This document shows, one piece after another, positions 1 through 9,064 of a DNA stretch of 44,790 nt (position 1 is the first letter of the stretch; every line of letters starts with the position of its first letter). Position numbers and translations under genes: made by a program. The notes under the pieces were generated by a model. That model saw only the letters and a list, made by a program, of their open reading frames with translations. It was not told the origin of the DNA and made no database searches. Location of the stretch: assembly GCA_029987235.1 (NCBI GenBank), contig DALTWF010000011.1:1-44790 (forward strand), in the 5' to 3' direction. The stretch is from Methanocorpusculum sp. Lineage in GTDB: Archaea > Halobacteriota > Methanomicrobia > Methanomicrobiales > Methanocorpusculaceae.

Positions 1-75
1 CCCCCTCTCTCTTGCATTATCTTAATGTCCTTACACAACAAATAATACTCAGCATTTGAAAGCAACACCCTATCA

Positions 76-80
76 AGGTA
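76..80 (+). promoter_or_regulatory. Ribosome binding site of prf1
   Basis: AAGGT lies 10 bases before the ATG at 91. It supports that start, which also gives the usual charged N-terminal helix of aRF1. An AT-rich stretch near 40-48 may be the TATA element. Confidence 0.5.
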
Positions 81-90
81 GAAAAAATAC

Positions 91-1392
91 ATGGCAGAAA
101 TAACAGTACAAAGTCTCCAGGAAAAGCAGGCCCAGGAGAAAGACGAAGCGCGAAAGCGATATGAATTCAAAAAATCGCTTGAACGCCTCGAAGAAAAAGA
201 AGGCTCGGGAACCGAACTCATTTCCCTTTACATCCCGCCGGACAAACAAATCTCCGACGTAACCGCACAGCTTCGCGAAGAATACGGACAATGTGCCAAC
301 ATCAAAAGCAAGCAGACGCGAAGCAACGTCCAGTCAGCACTCTCCTCAATCCTTGCACGGCTGAAATACTTCAAGACCGCACCTGAAAACGGCATGGCAG
401 TCTTCTGCGGCGCAGTAAACATTGGCGGCGACCGTACCGACATGGAATCAATTATAGTCGAACCCCCCGAGCCGATTAAGACCTACAGCTACCGCTGTAG
501 TTCCAACTTCGAACTCGAATCTCTTAAAGTCATGCTCGATGACCGTGTAATTCACGGCTTAATCGTACTTGACTTACAGGAGGCATGCTGGGGAACACTT
601 TCCGGCACCCGCATCGAAGAACTCGGCAGCACCCAGTCCCTTGTCCCGAACAAACAGAGAAAAGGAGGACAGTCCTCAATCCGTTTCGCAAGAAACCGTG
701 AAATCGCAATCAACGCTTTCTTCTCCAAAGTCGGCGAACAGGCTTCGGCTGCGTTCCTTGCAGACCCGAAATTCTTTGAAAGATTCAAAGGTCTCATCGT
801 CGGAGGACCGATGCCCACACGTGACGACTTCGTCAAAGGAAACTTCCTCCACCATGAAGTGCAGAAACGCATTATAGGAAGCATTGACGCATCCTACACC
901 AACGAATGCGGACTGCGCGAACTTGTCTTCAATGGCCAGGAACTCCTCCGCGGCGAAGAAGTCGCCGACGAAAAACGTGAAATGAGCCGCTTCTTTGCCG
1001 AACTCAGAAAAGACAATCCGGCAGCAGCATACGGCGAAACAAGCGTCCGCGCCAATCTTGAAGCAGGCGCAGTCGACACCCTTCTCCTCTCCGAAAAACT
1101 GAGAGAGTCACGTCTGACCATCGCCTGCGGCAACTGCGGACACCACGAAGTTAAAACCATGCAGAGCGAAGCAGGCAGAAAATTCAAAGACATCGACTTT
1201 GGTCACTGCCCGGAATGCAACTCGCCGCTCTTCCTGGAAAAAGAGGAAGATATCATCGACGAACTGACCACACTCGCTGATACCTCAAACACGCGCGTTG
1301 AAATTATATCTGATGATTCTGAAGAAGGAGGTATGCTTCTGTCTGCTTTCGGAGGCATAGCCGCAGTTCTTCGCTACCCCACAGGGATGTAA
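91..1392 (+). CDS. prf1: Peptide chain release factor aRF1
   Basis: This is the archaeal class I release factor, which reads all three stop codons in the ribosomal A site and triggers hydrolysis of peptidyl-tRNA. At 433 residues it has the normal family length. The stop-codon reading elements are visible in the N domain: NIKS at residues 70-73 and the YxCxxxF motif (YRCSSNF) at 134-140. The catalytic GGQ is at 192-194, followed by SSIRFARNRE. The C-terminal domain carries a zinc-ribbon-like pair of Cys pairs at 346/349 and 373/376, as in many archaeal aRF1 proteins. The argS gene begins six bases after the stop, so the two are probably cotranscribed as a translation operon. Nothing looks damaged. 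Confidence 0.97.
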   Translation: MAEITVQSLQEKQAQEKDEARKRYEFKKSLERLEEKEGSGTELISLYIPPDKQISDVTAQLREEYGQCANIKSKQTRSNVQSALSSILARLKYFKTAPENGMAVFCGAVNIGGDRTDMESIIVEPPEPIKTYSYRCSSNFELESLKVMLDDRVIHGLIVLDLQEACWGTLSGTRIEELGSTQSLVPNKQRKGGQSSIRFARNREIAINAFFSKVGEQASAAFLADPKFFERFKGLIVGGPMPTRDDFVKGNFLHHEVQKRIIGSIDASYTNECGLRELVFNGQELLRGEEVADEKREMSRFFAELRKDNPAAAYGETSVRANLEAGAVDTLLLSEKLRESRLTIACGNCGHHEVKTMQSEAGRKFKDIDFGHCPECNSPLFLEKEEDIIDELTTLADTSNTRVEIISDDSEEGGMLLSAFGGIAAVLRYPTGM

Positions 1393-1398
1393 ACAACC

Positions 1399-3069
1399 AT
1401 GTATCACACCTACGTAAACAAAGTAACAAACCTCCTCAAAGAGGCAACCGGTCTCGACGACGTCTTAATCACAGACGGAGGAGAACACGCAGACCTTGCA
1501 TCAACCATAGCATTTGCCCTTGCCAAGCGCGATAAGAAAAACCCTGTGCTGATTGCAAAAGAAATCGTTGAAAAAATCGCACCGAAGGCAGAAGGCATTG
1601 AAATATCCTGCAAAGGTCCGTACATCAACTTCGTATTCGGCAAAGAATATGTCGCCGAATCCGTAAAAGCCGCACGTAAATCGGACTACGGTACGCTTGG
1701 CGCACGCTCTGAAAAAGTCATCATAGAACACACCAGTGCAAACCCGAACGGACCGCTGCATGTCGGACACATCAGAAACACTGTAATCGGGGACACCCTT
1801 GTCAGAGCCTTCCGCAAGGCAGGTTACCCGACCACCGCAATGTACTATCTAAACGACATGGGCAGACAGATTGCCATTGTCGCATGGGGTGTTAAGAATC
1901 TTCACTACGAGCGCAAGCCCGGAGAAAAGGGCGATGACTTTATTGTCCGCCATTATGTTGAGGCAAACAAAATCGCAAAGGAAAAGCCTGAGATTGAACC
2001 CGAGTTCGATGAGATGATGGAAAAAATCGAAGCAGGCGACCCGGAAACCGTAAAACTTTTCCATGACTCGGTTGCAACCTGTGCCGAAGGTATCAAGGAA
2101 ACCCTTGCCTCGATGAACGTGTATCATGACCAGTTTGTGCCTGAAACCACATTCCTCTGGAATGGTTCAATGCAGAATGTCCTTGACCGCGTTGAAAAAC
2201 TGCCGAATGCAAACCATGACGGCGAAATGATGTACCTTGACCTGTCCGAGCAGGGATTCGGCAACCGCTACGTCTTAAGAAGAAGCAATGGAACATCAGT
2301 CTATGCAGCACGCGACCTTGCATTCCACATCTGGAAAAACAGCCAGTGCGACAGAAGCATTGACATTTTGGGTGCCGACCATAAATTAATCGGCGCACAA
2401 CTCCAGACAACGCTTTCCTTAATCAGCGAACGCCCGCCGGAGATTGTCAACTTCGAGTTCGTCTCCCTGCCGGAAGGTTCGATGACGACACGCGGCGGCA
2501 TTTTCATTACGGCAGACGAACTTATTGCAGAAACCCGCAAGCGGGCGCTGGATGAAGTCAATGCGCGCCGTCCGGAGCTTTCTGCAGAAGAAAAGGAAAA
2601 GATTGCAAACGCTGTTGCAGTCGGTGCAGTCCGCTATGATATTGTCAAGGTATCTGCAGAGAAATCCACCGTATTTGACTGGAAGGAAGCACTTGACTTT
2701 GAGCGCCAGAGCGCGCCTTACGTCCAGTACGCACACGCACGTGCCTGCTCGATTCTTGCAAAAGCAAAAGAAGAGGGAGGATTTATCGAGAACTATGAAT
2801 ACAGCGACCCCTATGAAATTGCTCTTGCAAAGCACATCGCGCAGTTCCCGTATGTGATTGAAAAAGTCGTATCCGACCTGCGCCCGCACCTTCTTGCAAG
2901 CTATGTGCGTGACCTTGCAGATTTATTCAACTCGTTCTACCGTTTCGTTCCGGTCTTAAAAGCCGATGGTGCGGCACGCAACGCACGCTTAACGCTTGTT
3001 GATGCATGCAGAAACACGCTTGCCCGGGCGCTTGATGTTTTAGGCATTGAAGCTCTGGAAAGCATGTAA
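1399..3069 (+). CDS. argS: Arginyl-tRNA synthetase (class I)
   Basis: This enzyme charges tRNA-Arg with arginine in the cytoplasm. The protein has 556 residues. The N-terminal additional domain that binds the D-loop of the tRNA comes first. The HIGH-type signature follows as PNGPLHVGHIRN, with HVGH at 121-124. The second class I signature is the degenerate GSMTTR at about 360-365 in place of KMSKS, which is common in this family. The C-terminal DALR anticodon-binding region includes the conserved stretch APYVQYAHARACSI. It starts six bases after the prf1 stop. A T7 run follows its stop codon by a few bases and probably ends the transcript. Confidence 0.96.
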   Translation: MYHTYVNKVTNLLKEATGLDDVLITDGGEHADLASTIAFALAKRDKKNPVLIAKEIVEKIAPKAEGIEISCKGPYINFVFGKEYVAESVKAARKSDYGTLGARSEKVIIEHTSANPNGPLHVGHIRNTVIGDTLVRAFRKAGYPTTAMYYLNDMGRQIAIVAWGVKNLHYERKPGEKGDDFIVRHYVEANKIAKEKPEIEPEFDEMMEKIEAGDPETVKLFHDSVATCAEGIKETLASMNVYHDQFVPETTFLWNGSMQNVLDRVEKLPNANHDGEMMYLDLSEQGFGNRYVLRRSNGTSVYAARDLAFHIWKNSQCDRSIDILGADHKLIGAQLQTTLSLISERPPEIVNFEFVSLPEGSMTTRGGIFITADELIAETRKRALDEVNARRPELSAEEKEKIANAVAVGAVRYDIVKVSAEKSTVFDWKEALDFERQSAPYVQYAHARACSILAKAKEEGGFIENYEYSDPYEIALAKHIAQFPYVIEKVVSDLRPHLLASYVRDLADLFNSFYRFVPVLKADGAARNARLTLVDACRNTLARALDVLGIEALESM

Positions 3070-3075
3070 ATTATC

Positions 3076-3082
3076 TTTTTTT
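3076..3082 (+). terminator. Oligo-T terminator after argS
   Basis: Seven T residues begin six bases after the argS stop codon. Oligo-T on the coding strand is the usual intrinsic terminator in archaea. Confidence 0.55.
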
Positions 3083-3125
3083 GACAGCATCCGCTGATTT
3101 CAAAACAATCACAAAAACGAGACTT

Positions 3126-3174
3126 CCTGTGCCCTAAGACACAGGGGCTGAGGGGATTGCCTGAGGGGACAGGC
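3126..3174. repeat. Two adjacent hairpins in the convergent gap
   Basis: The first inverted repeat is CCTGTG (3126-3131) with CACAGG (3140-3145) around an 8-base loop. The second is GCCTG (3159-3163) with CAGGC (3170-3174) around AGGGGA. The loop CCCTAAG of the first is nearly complementary (6 of 7) to CTGAGGG between the two, so a further tertiary pairing is possible. The function is unknown; it may be a structured 3' end shared by argS and the peptidase gene, or part of a small RNA. Confidence 0.4.
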
Positions 3175-3251
3175 CGAAAATACACACGTCTGCATATTTA
3201 CAACACAGCGTTCGTCTCTCATACATTCATTGCATGTAGAAGTTATTAATA

Positions 3252-3298
3252 CTTTTGCTCTTTTCCGGAGAATACCTGCGAAGTCTGCTCCGCAAAAG
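3252..3298. repeat. Nested inverted repeat in the convergent gap
   Basis: CTTTTG (3252-3257) pairs with CAAAAG (3293-3298), and CGGAG (3266-3270) pairs with CTCCG (3288-3292). The two stems are contiguous on the 3' side and separated by a bulge on the 5' side. It lies just beyond the oligo-T end signal of the minus-strand peptidase gene. I see no coding region in 3070-3329 that I would support. Confidence 0.4.
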
Positions 3299-3304
3299 AG
3301 TAGG

Positions 3305-3311
3305 AAAAAAA
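3305..3311 (-). terminator. Oligo-T terminator after the S37 peptidase
   Basis: A run of seven A residues on the plus strand gives seven T residues on the minus strand, about 18 bases beyond the stop codon of the peptidase gene. Confidence 0.5.
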
Positions 3312-3329
3312 GAAGGATAAACAAAATAT

Positions 3330-4754
3330 CTATGCAAGGGCTGCATAAATATCTGCAATAATCTGCTTTTTCGTCTCCTCATCGAATCCATTCTCAATAG
3401 AGACCTGATGCGACTGATTTGAGCTCACATACTCTACTACATTCGGATTGCCTGGGTTCTTCGGAATTTTCACGGAATACCACGGGTCTCCCGCACCATA
3501 AATCAGAATGAACTTTGAATCGGTAACCGAAATCCATTTGCGGAATCCTTCAATGGTCTTTGGATCATAGGAAACAAGTGCATTCTGTTCTTCGGTCAGC
3601 ATAATATGCGCAATAAGATTTTCTTCTTCCTCACGTGTGACAGATACTTCTGCTTTCAACCCGTCAATCTGCAGTGCATCACGAATATAGGAGAAATCAT
3701 AATAATACAGCCCGATCTCATGAGCAGTCTGATAGAAGTACGGGTAGTATGGTGATGAGGCTGACCAGCGTTCAGTGGGTTCTATTGCGTGCAGAATCGA
3801 AAACGCAGCAGATATTTTTGCATCAAGCGCGGATTTGGTGTTTTCCGGCATCGCAAGGAATGTGCGGAAATCCTCAAGTGAATGCCGGGACTGCCATGTT
3901 TCTATGGCAACATCAAGTACAGCAACATCAAACAGAGTGTCTGCCGTACATGACTCCCGCAGCGTGCATCCTTCGGCAAGTGCAGTCTCATAATATTTCG
4001 GTGCAAGAACATCACGGTGAACCATACAGAATTCCTGGAATTCCGTAATCATTCTGCGGTAGTTTGCTGCCTCTTCTTCACTATACAGCATATTTCCTGC
4101 TTCTCTGTAAACATACGGCATCATGCGTTTGTCATTGAAATCCACACAGCACGGGGCGGAATAGGCAACAGTGAGTGCAACATCCTGCGGGTAGTAATAC
4201 ATAAACAGAGCAGCATCAAGTCCTCCTTTGCTGCTGCCGGTAATGACATATTTTCCCGGGAAAATATTTTTGAGTCCGGTTATAATCATGTGCTGGTCTT
4301 TTGCAAAGTTTTCCGCAGTCAGATATTCCCAGTATTTTGTATCGTCATAGGAAAAATCCTCCGGAGCAGACCCGCCGAAGAAACGGTGCTCAATATGGAC
4401 GTAATTTGCACCAAGCACAGAGGCAAGTTCACACGGCTCGTCTGATTTCAGTGCCGCATCCTGTAGTATATAGCCTTCGGTCTGTACAACGGTATATTCA
4501 GACCCCCCCTCGCGCGGCATTATTTCCACACGCAGCGGCATTGAACCAAGAGACGGGTTGTTCCAGTCAAGCGGCACGGAATAGGTCACAAGGTATTTTT
4601 CAGCGCCGTTGCTGTTGAGTTTTTCAACCGAGATTACATTGTCCAGTCCGGTAAGTTTTTCCTCTAATGTGCGCGTATCATTTATGCAGCCGCTTGATGC
4701 GGATGCGGTCAGCAGCAAAATGATAAAAATGCCGCATAATATTAGTTTATTCAT
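3330..4754 (-). CDS. Secreted S37-family serine peptidase, putative lipoprotein
   Basis: The protein (474 residues) looks like a member of peptidase family S37, the PS-10 prolyl/tripeptidyl aminopeptidase group, an alpha/beta-hydrolase that trims peptides from the N terminus. It begins with a signal peptide (MNKLILCGIFIILLLTASAS) followed by SGC at 21-23. The Cys at 23 suggests membrane anchoring, although the lipobox is imperfect. The nucleophile elbow is GSSKGG with Ser175, close to the GSKGG typical of S37. Asp423 in GAGDPWY and His449 in SHQV fit the remaining catalytic residues. Its ATG overlaps the TGA of the upstream HD-GYP sensor (ATGA at 4751-4754), so the two are probably cotranscribed and translationally coupled. 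The family is better known from bacteria, so transfer is possible. The exact substrate is unknown. Confidence 0.8.
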   Translation of the reverse strand: MNKLILCGIFIILLLTASASSGCINDTRTLEEKLTGLDNVISVEKLNSNGAEKYLVTYSVPLDWNNPSLGSMPLRVEIMPREGGSEYTVVQTEGYILQDAALKSDEPCELASVLGANYVHIEHRFFGGSAPEDFSYDDTKYWEYLTAENFAKDQHMIITGLKNIFPGKYVITGSSKGGLDAALFMYYYPQDVALTVAYSAPCCVDFNDKRMMPYVYREAGNMLYSEEEAANYRRMITEFQEFCMVHRDVLAPKYYETALAEGCTLRESCTADTLFDVAVLDVAIETWQSRHSLEDFRTFLAMPENTKSALDAKISAAFSILHAIEPTERWSASSPYYPYFYQTAHEIGLYYYDFSYIRDALQIDGLKAEVSVTREEEENLIAHIMLTEEQNALVSYDPKTIEGFRKWISVTDSKFILIYGAGDPWYSVKIPKNPGNPNVVEYVSSNQSHQVSIENGFDEETKKQIIADIYAALA

Positions 4755-6465
4755 TTGTCTGTCTCCCGCATGGATTTTGCATATTCTTCAAACTGGTCTT
4801 TGCAGTTCGTAAAACATCTGATGAGTTTTTCGGAAAACGCTCCGCACTGTCCGGTGGAAATCATCGTATATGCCTCATCATAACTCATTGACTCTTTGTA
4901 GCACCGTTTGGAAACAAGTGCATCGTAAATATCTGCAATAGAGACAATCTGCGCTGCAATCGGGATTTCATCGCCTTTCAGGCCGCAGGGGTATCCTTTT
5001 CCGTCCCATTTCTCATGGTGGAAGTGACACACATCCATACTCATGGAAAGATAGGATGCATCCCAGTCTTTGGGTGCCATTTTTAAAATCTCGCAGCCCT
5101 TTTCGCAGTGCGTCTGCATAATGGCAAACTCTTCCGGAGTGAACCGGCCGGGTTTTAAGAGAATCGTGTCGGAAATTGCAATTTTTCCCACATCATGCAG
5201 GGCGGATGCTTTTGTCATCAGATCCACTGTCGGTTGGTCAAGGTTGTATTCCGGTAAATCCTTCATAACCTGCGTGGCAAGAATCCGGGTAAAGCCCTTC
5301 ACTCGTTTAATATGTGCTCCTGATTCACCGTCACGGCTTTCAACCACATCACCAAGCATGTCTACCACTTCTTCACTCATGCGAACCAGTGCAAGGTTTT
5401 TCTCCTTTAAATCAGCCGTGCGCTCGGAAACAAGGGCTTCGAGTTTTTCGTTTTCATCCCGGGTTGCATTTGCCTCGGCACGGGATTCCGCCGCTTTGTT
5501 AATCTGGCGTGAAAGGAAAAAGCCGAGCAGAACAAAGAGAAGCGTTATGCCGACAATAACCAGGATACTGGTGTACAAAAGCGCACTGCTCTTTTCCGCA
5601 TAGACCTCGTAGGGGAGAATAATGACAAGCGAGGTGTCCTGAGATGCAACCGGGTGTACCAGAGCTATTTTTTTTACGCCGTTTTCATTGTACTCGACAA
5701 CGAATTTTTCACGGTTCAACAGTTTTTCCCGGATTACATCAATCGAGGGAGAAACGTCAGTGCAGTCATAGACAAGCATATCAAGGAAACTTAGGCGTCC
5801 TTTCTGCGAATAGGATGATTTTTCCTGGTTGATGATGTATGCGCCGTCTGCTTCAATAAGACTTGAATGTCCGCGGCCGTCAAAGGAATAAATCTCCAGC
5901 TTCCCGTTTAAATCGTTAATCGGTGTTTTTCCAAGGATTCCTATGATATGTTTCCCGTCAATGACGTGTCAAGCCCCACGCCGTAAATAAAGTCAATAAT
6001 CCGCTCTTCTGCATCCGCAGAATCAGTGCGGTCAAATCTGGCGGCAAAATTACGCTGTTTGATGATTTCTGCAAACGGCTCAAATATTTCGTCGTCCTGT
6101 ACTATCTCATGTGTATCAGTGTAAAACCTGCCGTCATCGGTTACCAGCGAAAAAGAACTGAATGTTGTCTGGGCATTCATCTCCGAAGCGAGATAGGATA
6201 TTGCCTCATTCATATTTTTCGGTGCAACATCGGATTCATAATAGGCGGAGATGAGTTTTAAGGTGTTGAGATTGTCTGTGAGATAATTTTCAATCAATGA
6301 TTCCTGCTGAATTGCAATTTCATCCATGCTGGTAACTGTAGAATCATAAATGGATGTGTTCAGTCCGGTAACATAGGCACCAAGAAGGACGGAGAAAAGA
6401 ATCAGAACGATAATAACTACCGCTATGAAGACCTTATTCTTTTTCATCCAGTTTTTTATATCCAT
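4751..6465 (-). pseudogene. Cache/HD-GYP membrane sensor, split by a frameshift
   Basis: Read through one frameshift, this is a single signalling protein of about 570 residues. The 5' part (6465 to about 5968) has a short basic N terminus, a membrane helix at residues 13-33 and the start of an extracellular Cache-like sensor. It then runs into a stop at 5941-5943. The other frame is open across that stop and continues the same domain from VIDGKHIIGILG down to 4751. That part holds the end of the sensor domain, a second membrane helix, a coiled coil of about 35 residues and an HD-GYP domain. HD-GYP residues seen are the metal-binding HDVGK and the signature HHEKWDGKGYP, so catalytic residues are intact. 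HD-GYP domains hydrolyse cyclic di-GMP or related dinucleotides. It is coupled by ATGA to the S37 peptidase. It may be a real pseudogene or a sequencing error. If truly split, the downstream fragment could start only at an internal site such as the ATG at 5779. Confidence 0.8.
5963..5970 (-). other. Frameshift point in the HD-GYP sensor gene
   Basis: On the minus strand the frame reading GVGLDT must change to the frame reading VIDGKHIIG at this point. One missing base (or two extra) would account for it. The site is not a homopolymer run, which argues mildly against a simple homopolymer sequencing error and against slippage-type phase variation. Confidence 0.7.
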
Positions 6466-6532
6466 ATATGTGCACCGGTTAGATATGTTATGTATATGAC
6501 TGAAAAGATGATAAATCTATGTGAAGTGACGT

Positions 6533-7534
6533 TCATAAAAGTTTATCAATAGTCCACTGAAGGGGTGCGAAGAATTTTGTCATCTCAGAATGTCTGCAGT
6601 CAAAACACATTACCCGCCCGCATCCAAGCGTCTCAAGTTTTCCTCCCATTGCCGCAGAAAAATACGGAACCTCCCCGTCGCCACCGGAGTCGCGGATTTC
6701 CTCCGGGGCTTTTCCGGTTCTGAGAGACAGGGTCTTTATGGTTGATTTTCCAGTACTTATGCCGAAATAACAATCGGGTTGCGTAAGAAGCCGGTTGTAT
6801 CCCTGCTCATGCAGAATTCTTTGTCTTATGCGCGACTGCACATAGGTTTTCGGGAGCAGTCGTGCATAAAAATCAGCCGTTTCAGATGCTGAAAGTACGT
6901 TGCCATCCCTCATAAGGGGAAAGGCCACCTGATACTCTTCAGATGGCAAGAGGTCTGCTGCTGCCGGATAGGCGCGTATGACATCTCTTGAAAGTCCGAG
7001 CATTTCCGATACGGATTCTGAAAGCATAAAGACATCTCCGGTAATGAGAACCTGTGACATCAGAGGCGTGCCTTCAAAAGGAACTGCAAGGCAGACTATT
7101 TTTCGGACCTTGTCAAGCCCGTATTTTGCTGCATACGAAGCAAGAACAAGCCCTCCCATGCTGTGGCAAACTATGTCGATGCGTGAAATGCCGTTTCTGC
7201 GCAGAAACGCTGCAAACTCTTCTGCAGTATCTTCGCACGACCTGCGGAAATCATAGGAAAAATAGTAAACCGGGCGGTGCGGAAACGCGCTGACTAGTTT
7301 TTCAATGAGCAGAATATTTTGTTTCATCACTCCGCCTTCTCTTTGAAGAGGGGCCACTGTCTGCTGATTTACGTCATTGTTTTGGGTCTCTAAAGGGTGT
7401 GTTATGTGCATTGATGCAGAATGGCTCAAAAATAACGGTGATATCCAGAGTTTTTTCCCGTTTTCGGGGAGATAGAGTTGACTGGACAATATTCCCGGAA
7501 TAAAAACAATAGGCACATGTTGTTCAACAAACAT
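6533..7534 (-). CDS. LCAT-like alpha/beta-hydrolase (lipase/acyltransferase)
   Basis: The protein (333 residues) resembles the lecithin:cholesterol acyltransferase group of lipases and acyltransferases. It has the oxyanion-hole region PIVFIPGILSSQL near the N terminus, a nucleophile elbow CHSMGGLV, in which Cys stands where Gly is usual (GHSxGG), and a late DGEVPYFSA stretch that fits the catalytic Asp region. A His in the final CRHSEM segment fits the third catalytic residue. No signal peptide is seen, so it is probably cytoplasmic. I chose the ATG at 7534 because AAAGGA lies five to six bases before it, overlapping the recQ stop codon; a GTG at 7555 in the same frame is possible but has no such site. 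The substrate is unknown. Confidence 0.75.
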   Translation of the reverse strand: MFVEQHVPIVFIPGILSSQLYLPENGKKLWISPLFLSHSASMHITHPLETQNNDVNQQTVAPLQREGGVMKQNILLIEKLVSAFPHRPVYYFSYDFRRSCEDTAEEFAAFLRRNGISRIDIVCHSMGGLVLASYAAKYGLDKVRKIVCLAVPFEGTPLMSQVLITGDVFMLSESVSEMLGLSRDVIRAYPAAADLLPSEEYQVAFPLMRDGNVLSASETADFYARLLPKTYVQSRIRQRILHEQGYNRLLTQPDCYFGISTGKSTIKTLSLRTGKAPEEIRDSGGDGEVPYFSAAMGGKLETLGCGRVMCFDCRHSEMTKFFAPLQWTIDKLL

Positions 7535-7540
7535 GATTTT

Positions 7541-7546
7541 TCCTTT
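7541..7546 (-). promoter_or_regulatory. Ribosome binding site deciding the LCAT-like start
   Basis: AAAGGA on the minus strand precedes the ATG at 7534 and overlaps the recQ stop codon (7545-7547). It favours that ATG over the upstream GTG at 7555 and suggests translational coupling to recQ. Confidence 0.6.
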
Positions 7547-9056
7547 ATTCTTCACGCGGGCGTTTATATGCTCCCGGACAGATTTTTTTCACGGTGTTTC
7601 CCTTTAAAACGAGTCTTCCCGCTACAAGATATTCTGCAACAAGATGCTCGAGTTCTTCGCGTTCCATTCCTTTTGCGGCGCCGAAATATCTGTTTGAGGT
7701 AAGATTCAGCGATTTTGTCTTTGCACGGTCGAGACCGAGTAAAAACGAAATAAACTCCTGACGCGTCAGTATGCCGTCAACGTCACGCACTGCGTACAAA
7801 ACGGTCCGTGAAATTCCGGCAGGTGTTTTTGCTCTCGGCGCAACGGAACTTTTATTCCGGCATATGTCGCAGTTTCCGCACGGACTTATTTCCTCGCCGA
7901 AATAGGATAAAAGAACCTGTCTCCGGCATTCTTTTGTGGTGCACCATTCATACATCTGCGAGAGTTTTTCCAAAGCAACGGACTGCATCTGCGCTGCGCC
8001 GGTTTCACTTTCAATCATTCGCCGGATTTTTGCCATGTCGCCTTTTGAGTAGAATAAAATACACTCTGACGGAGCGCCTCCTCGTCCGGCGCGACCGGTT
8101 TCCTGATAATATGACTCAATATCCCGCGGCATGTGGGCATGAATCACATATCCTACATCCGGTTTGTCAATACCCATGCCGAATGCAATCGTTGCACAGA
8201 TTACACGGGTTGAATTGTTTAAAAATGCCTCCTGAATCCGGTTCCGTTCAGGTGTTGCAAGCCCTGCATGGTACGCGTTTGCGATAATATGTACACGGCG
8301 CAGTTCGTTTGCAAGTTCTTCCGTTGCTGTGCGGGAAAAACAGTAGATAATGCCTGAAACGTCCCGGTGCGCAAGAACATAACTGATGATTTTCTGTGTT
8401 CTGACTTTAACTGATGATTCCTCAACCGCTGCGTAATAAAGATTTTTCCGGTTGAAACTGCCGGTAAATTCGGCAGGATTTTTCAAGGCAAGCTGGGTTT
8501 TAATGTCGTTTCGCACCCGTGTTGTCGCAGTCGCAGTAAAGGCTGCAACCGGGACGTTTCCCAGTTTTTCGCGCAGATTTTTCAGTTCGCGGTATTCAGG
8601 TCTGAACTGATGTCCCCACATGGAGATACAGTGTGCCTCATCGACTGCGAGAAGTGATACCTTTGCTTTTGCAAGAAGCGTTACGAACTGCGGAAGTACG
8701 GCACGTTCGGGAGAAACATACAAAATACGCACGCGTCCGGCTAAAATATCTGCTTCAACGCGTTTTCTCTCGTCATACGTCTGCATGCTGTTTAAGGTTT
8801 CCACACAGACTCCCTGTCGTGAAAGATTGTCAACCTGGTCTTTCATCAGAGCAATCAGGGGAGATATGACGATAGTCATCCCGTCAAGCATTAAGGCCGG
8901 AAGCTGATAACAAAGCGATTTTCCACCTCCGGTAGCCATAACTGCAAGGCAGTCGCGGCGCCCGACAATCGCCTGAATGATTTCCTCCTGCCCCGACCGG
9001 AAACTTTTATGGTGGAAATACTCTTCAAGCGTTGCCTGAATGCTTTTATCAGCCAT
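7545..9056 (-). CDS. recQ: RecQ-family ATP-dependent DNA helicase
   Basis: This is a 3'-to-5' superfamily 2 DNA helicase used in recombination and replication-fork repair. The nucleotide-binding motif TGGGKS is at 42-47, the DEAH box (AVDEAHCISMWGH, including the RecQ-specific aromatic loop region) at 139-142, and the motif VI region QETGRAGRGG follows in the second helicase lobe. The RecQ zinc-binding Cys set (TTKECRR, then CGNCDIC) is present. A shortened winged-helix-like tail follows, and I see no HRDC domain. At 503 residues it is shorter than E. coli RecQ (about 600). It sits in a minus-strand run between the YxPFW membrane protein (8-base gap) and the LCAT-like hydrolase. No functional link with those neighbours is obvious. 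Confidence 0.93.
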   Translation of the reverse strand: MADKSIQATLEEYFHHKSFRSGQEEIIQAIVGRRDCLAVMATGGGKSLCYQLPALMLDGMTIVISPLIALMKDQVDNLSRQGVCVETLNSMQTYDERKRVEADILAGRVRILYVSPERAVLPQFVTLLAKAKVSLLAVDEAHCISMWGHQFRPEYRELKNLREKLGNVPVAAFTATATTRVRNDIKTQLALKNPAEFTGSFNRKNLYYAAVEESSVKVRTQKIISYVLAHRDVSGIIYCFSRTATEELANELRRVHIIANAYHAGLATPERNRIQEAFLNNSTRVICATIAFGMGIDKPDVGYVIHAHMPRDIESYYQETGRAGRGGAPSECILFYSKGDMAKIRRMIESETGAAQMQSVALEKLSQMYEWCTTKECRRQVLLSYFGEEISPCGNCDICRNKSSVAPRAKTPAGISRTVLYAVRDVDGILTRQEFISFLLGLDRAKTKSLNLTSNRYFGAAKGMEREELEHLVAEYLVAGRLVLKGNTVKKICPGAYKRPREE

Positions 9057-9064
9057 TATTAAAC

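Noticed and set aside
2419..2889. Minus-strand open frame of 156 residues opposite argS
   Set aside because: It is antisense to the conserved C-terminal part of argS and is Cys/Phe-rich without known motifs.
3109..3324. Minus-strand open frame of 71 residues in the convergent gap
   Set aside because: The frame has a hydrophobic start but an irregular, Cys/Arg-rich remainder, no plausible ribosome site, and it overlaps three inverted repeats. I treat it as chance.
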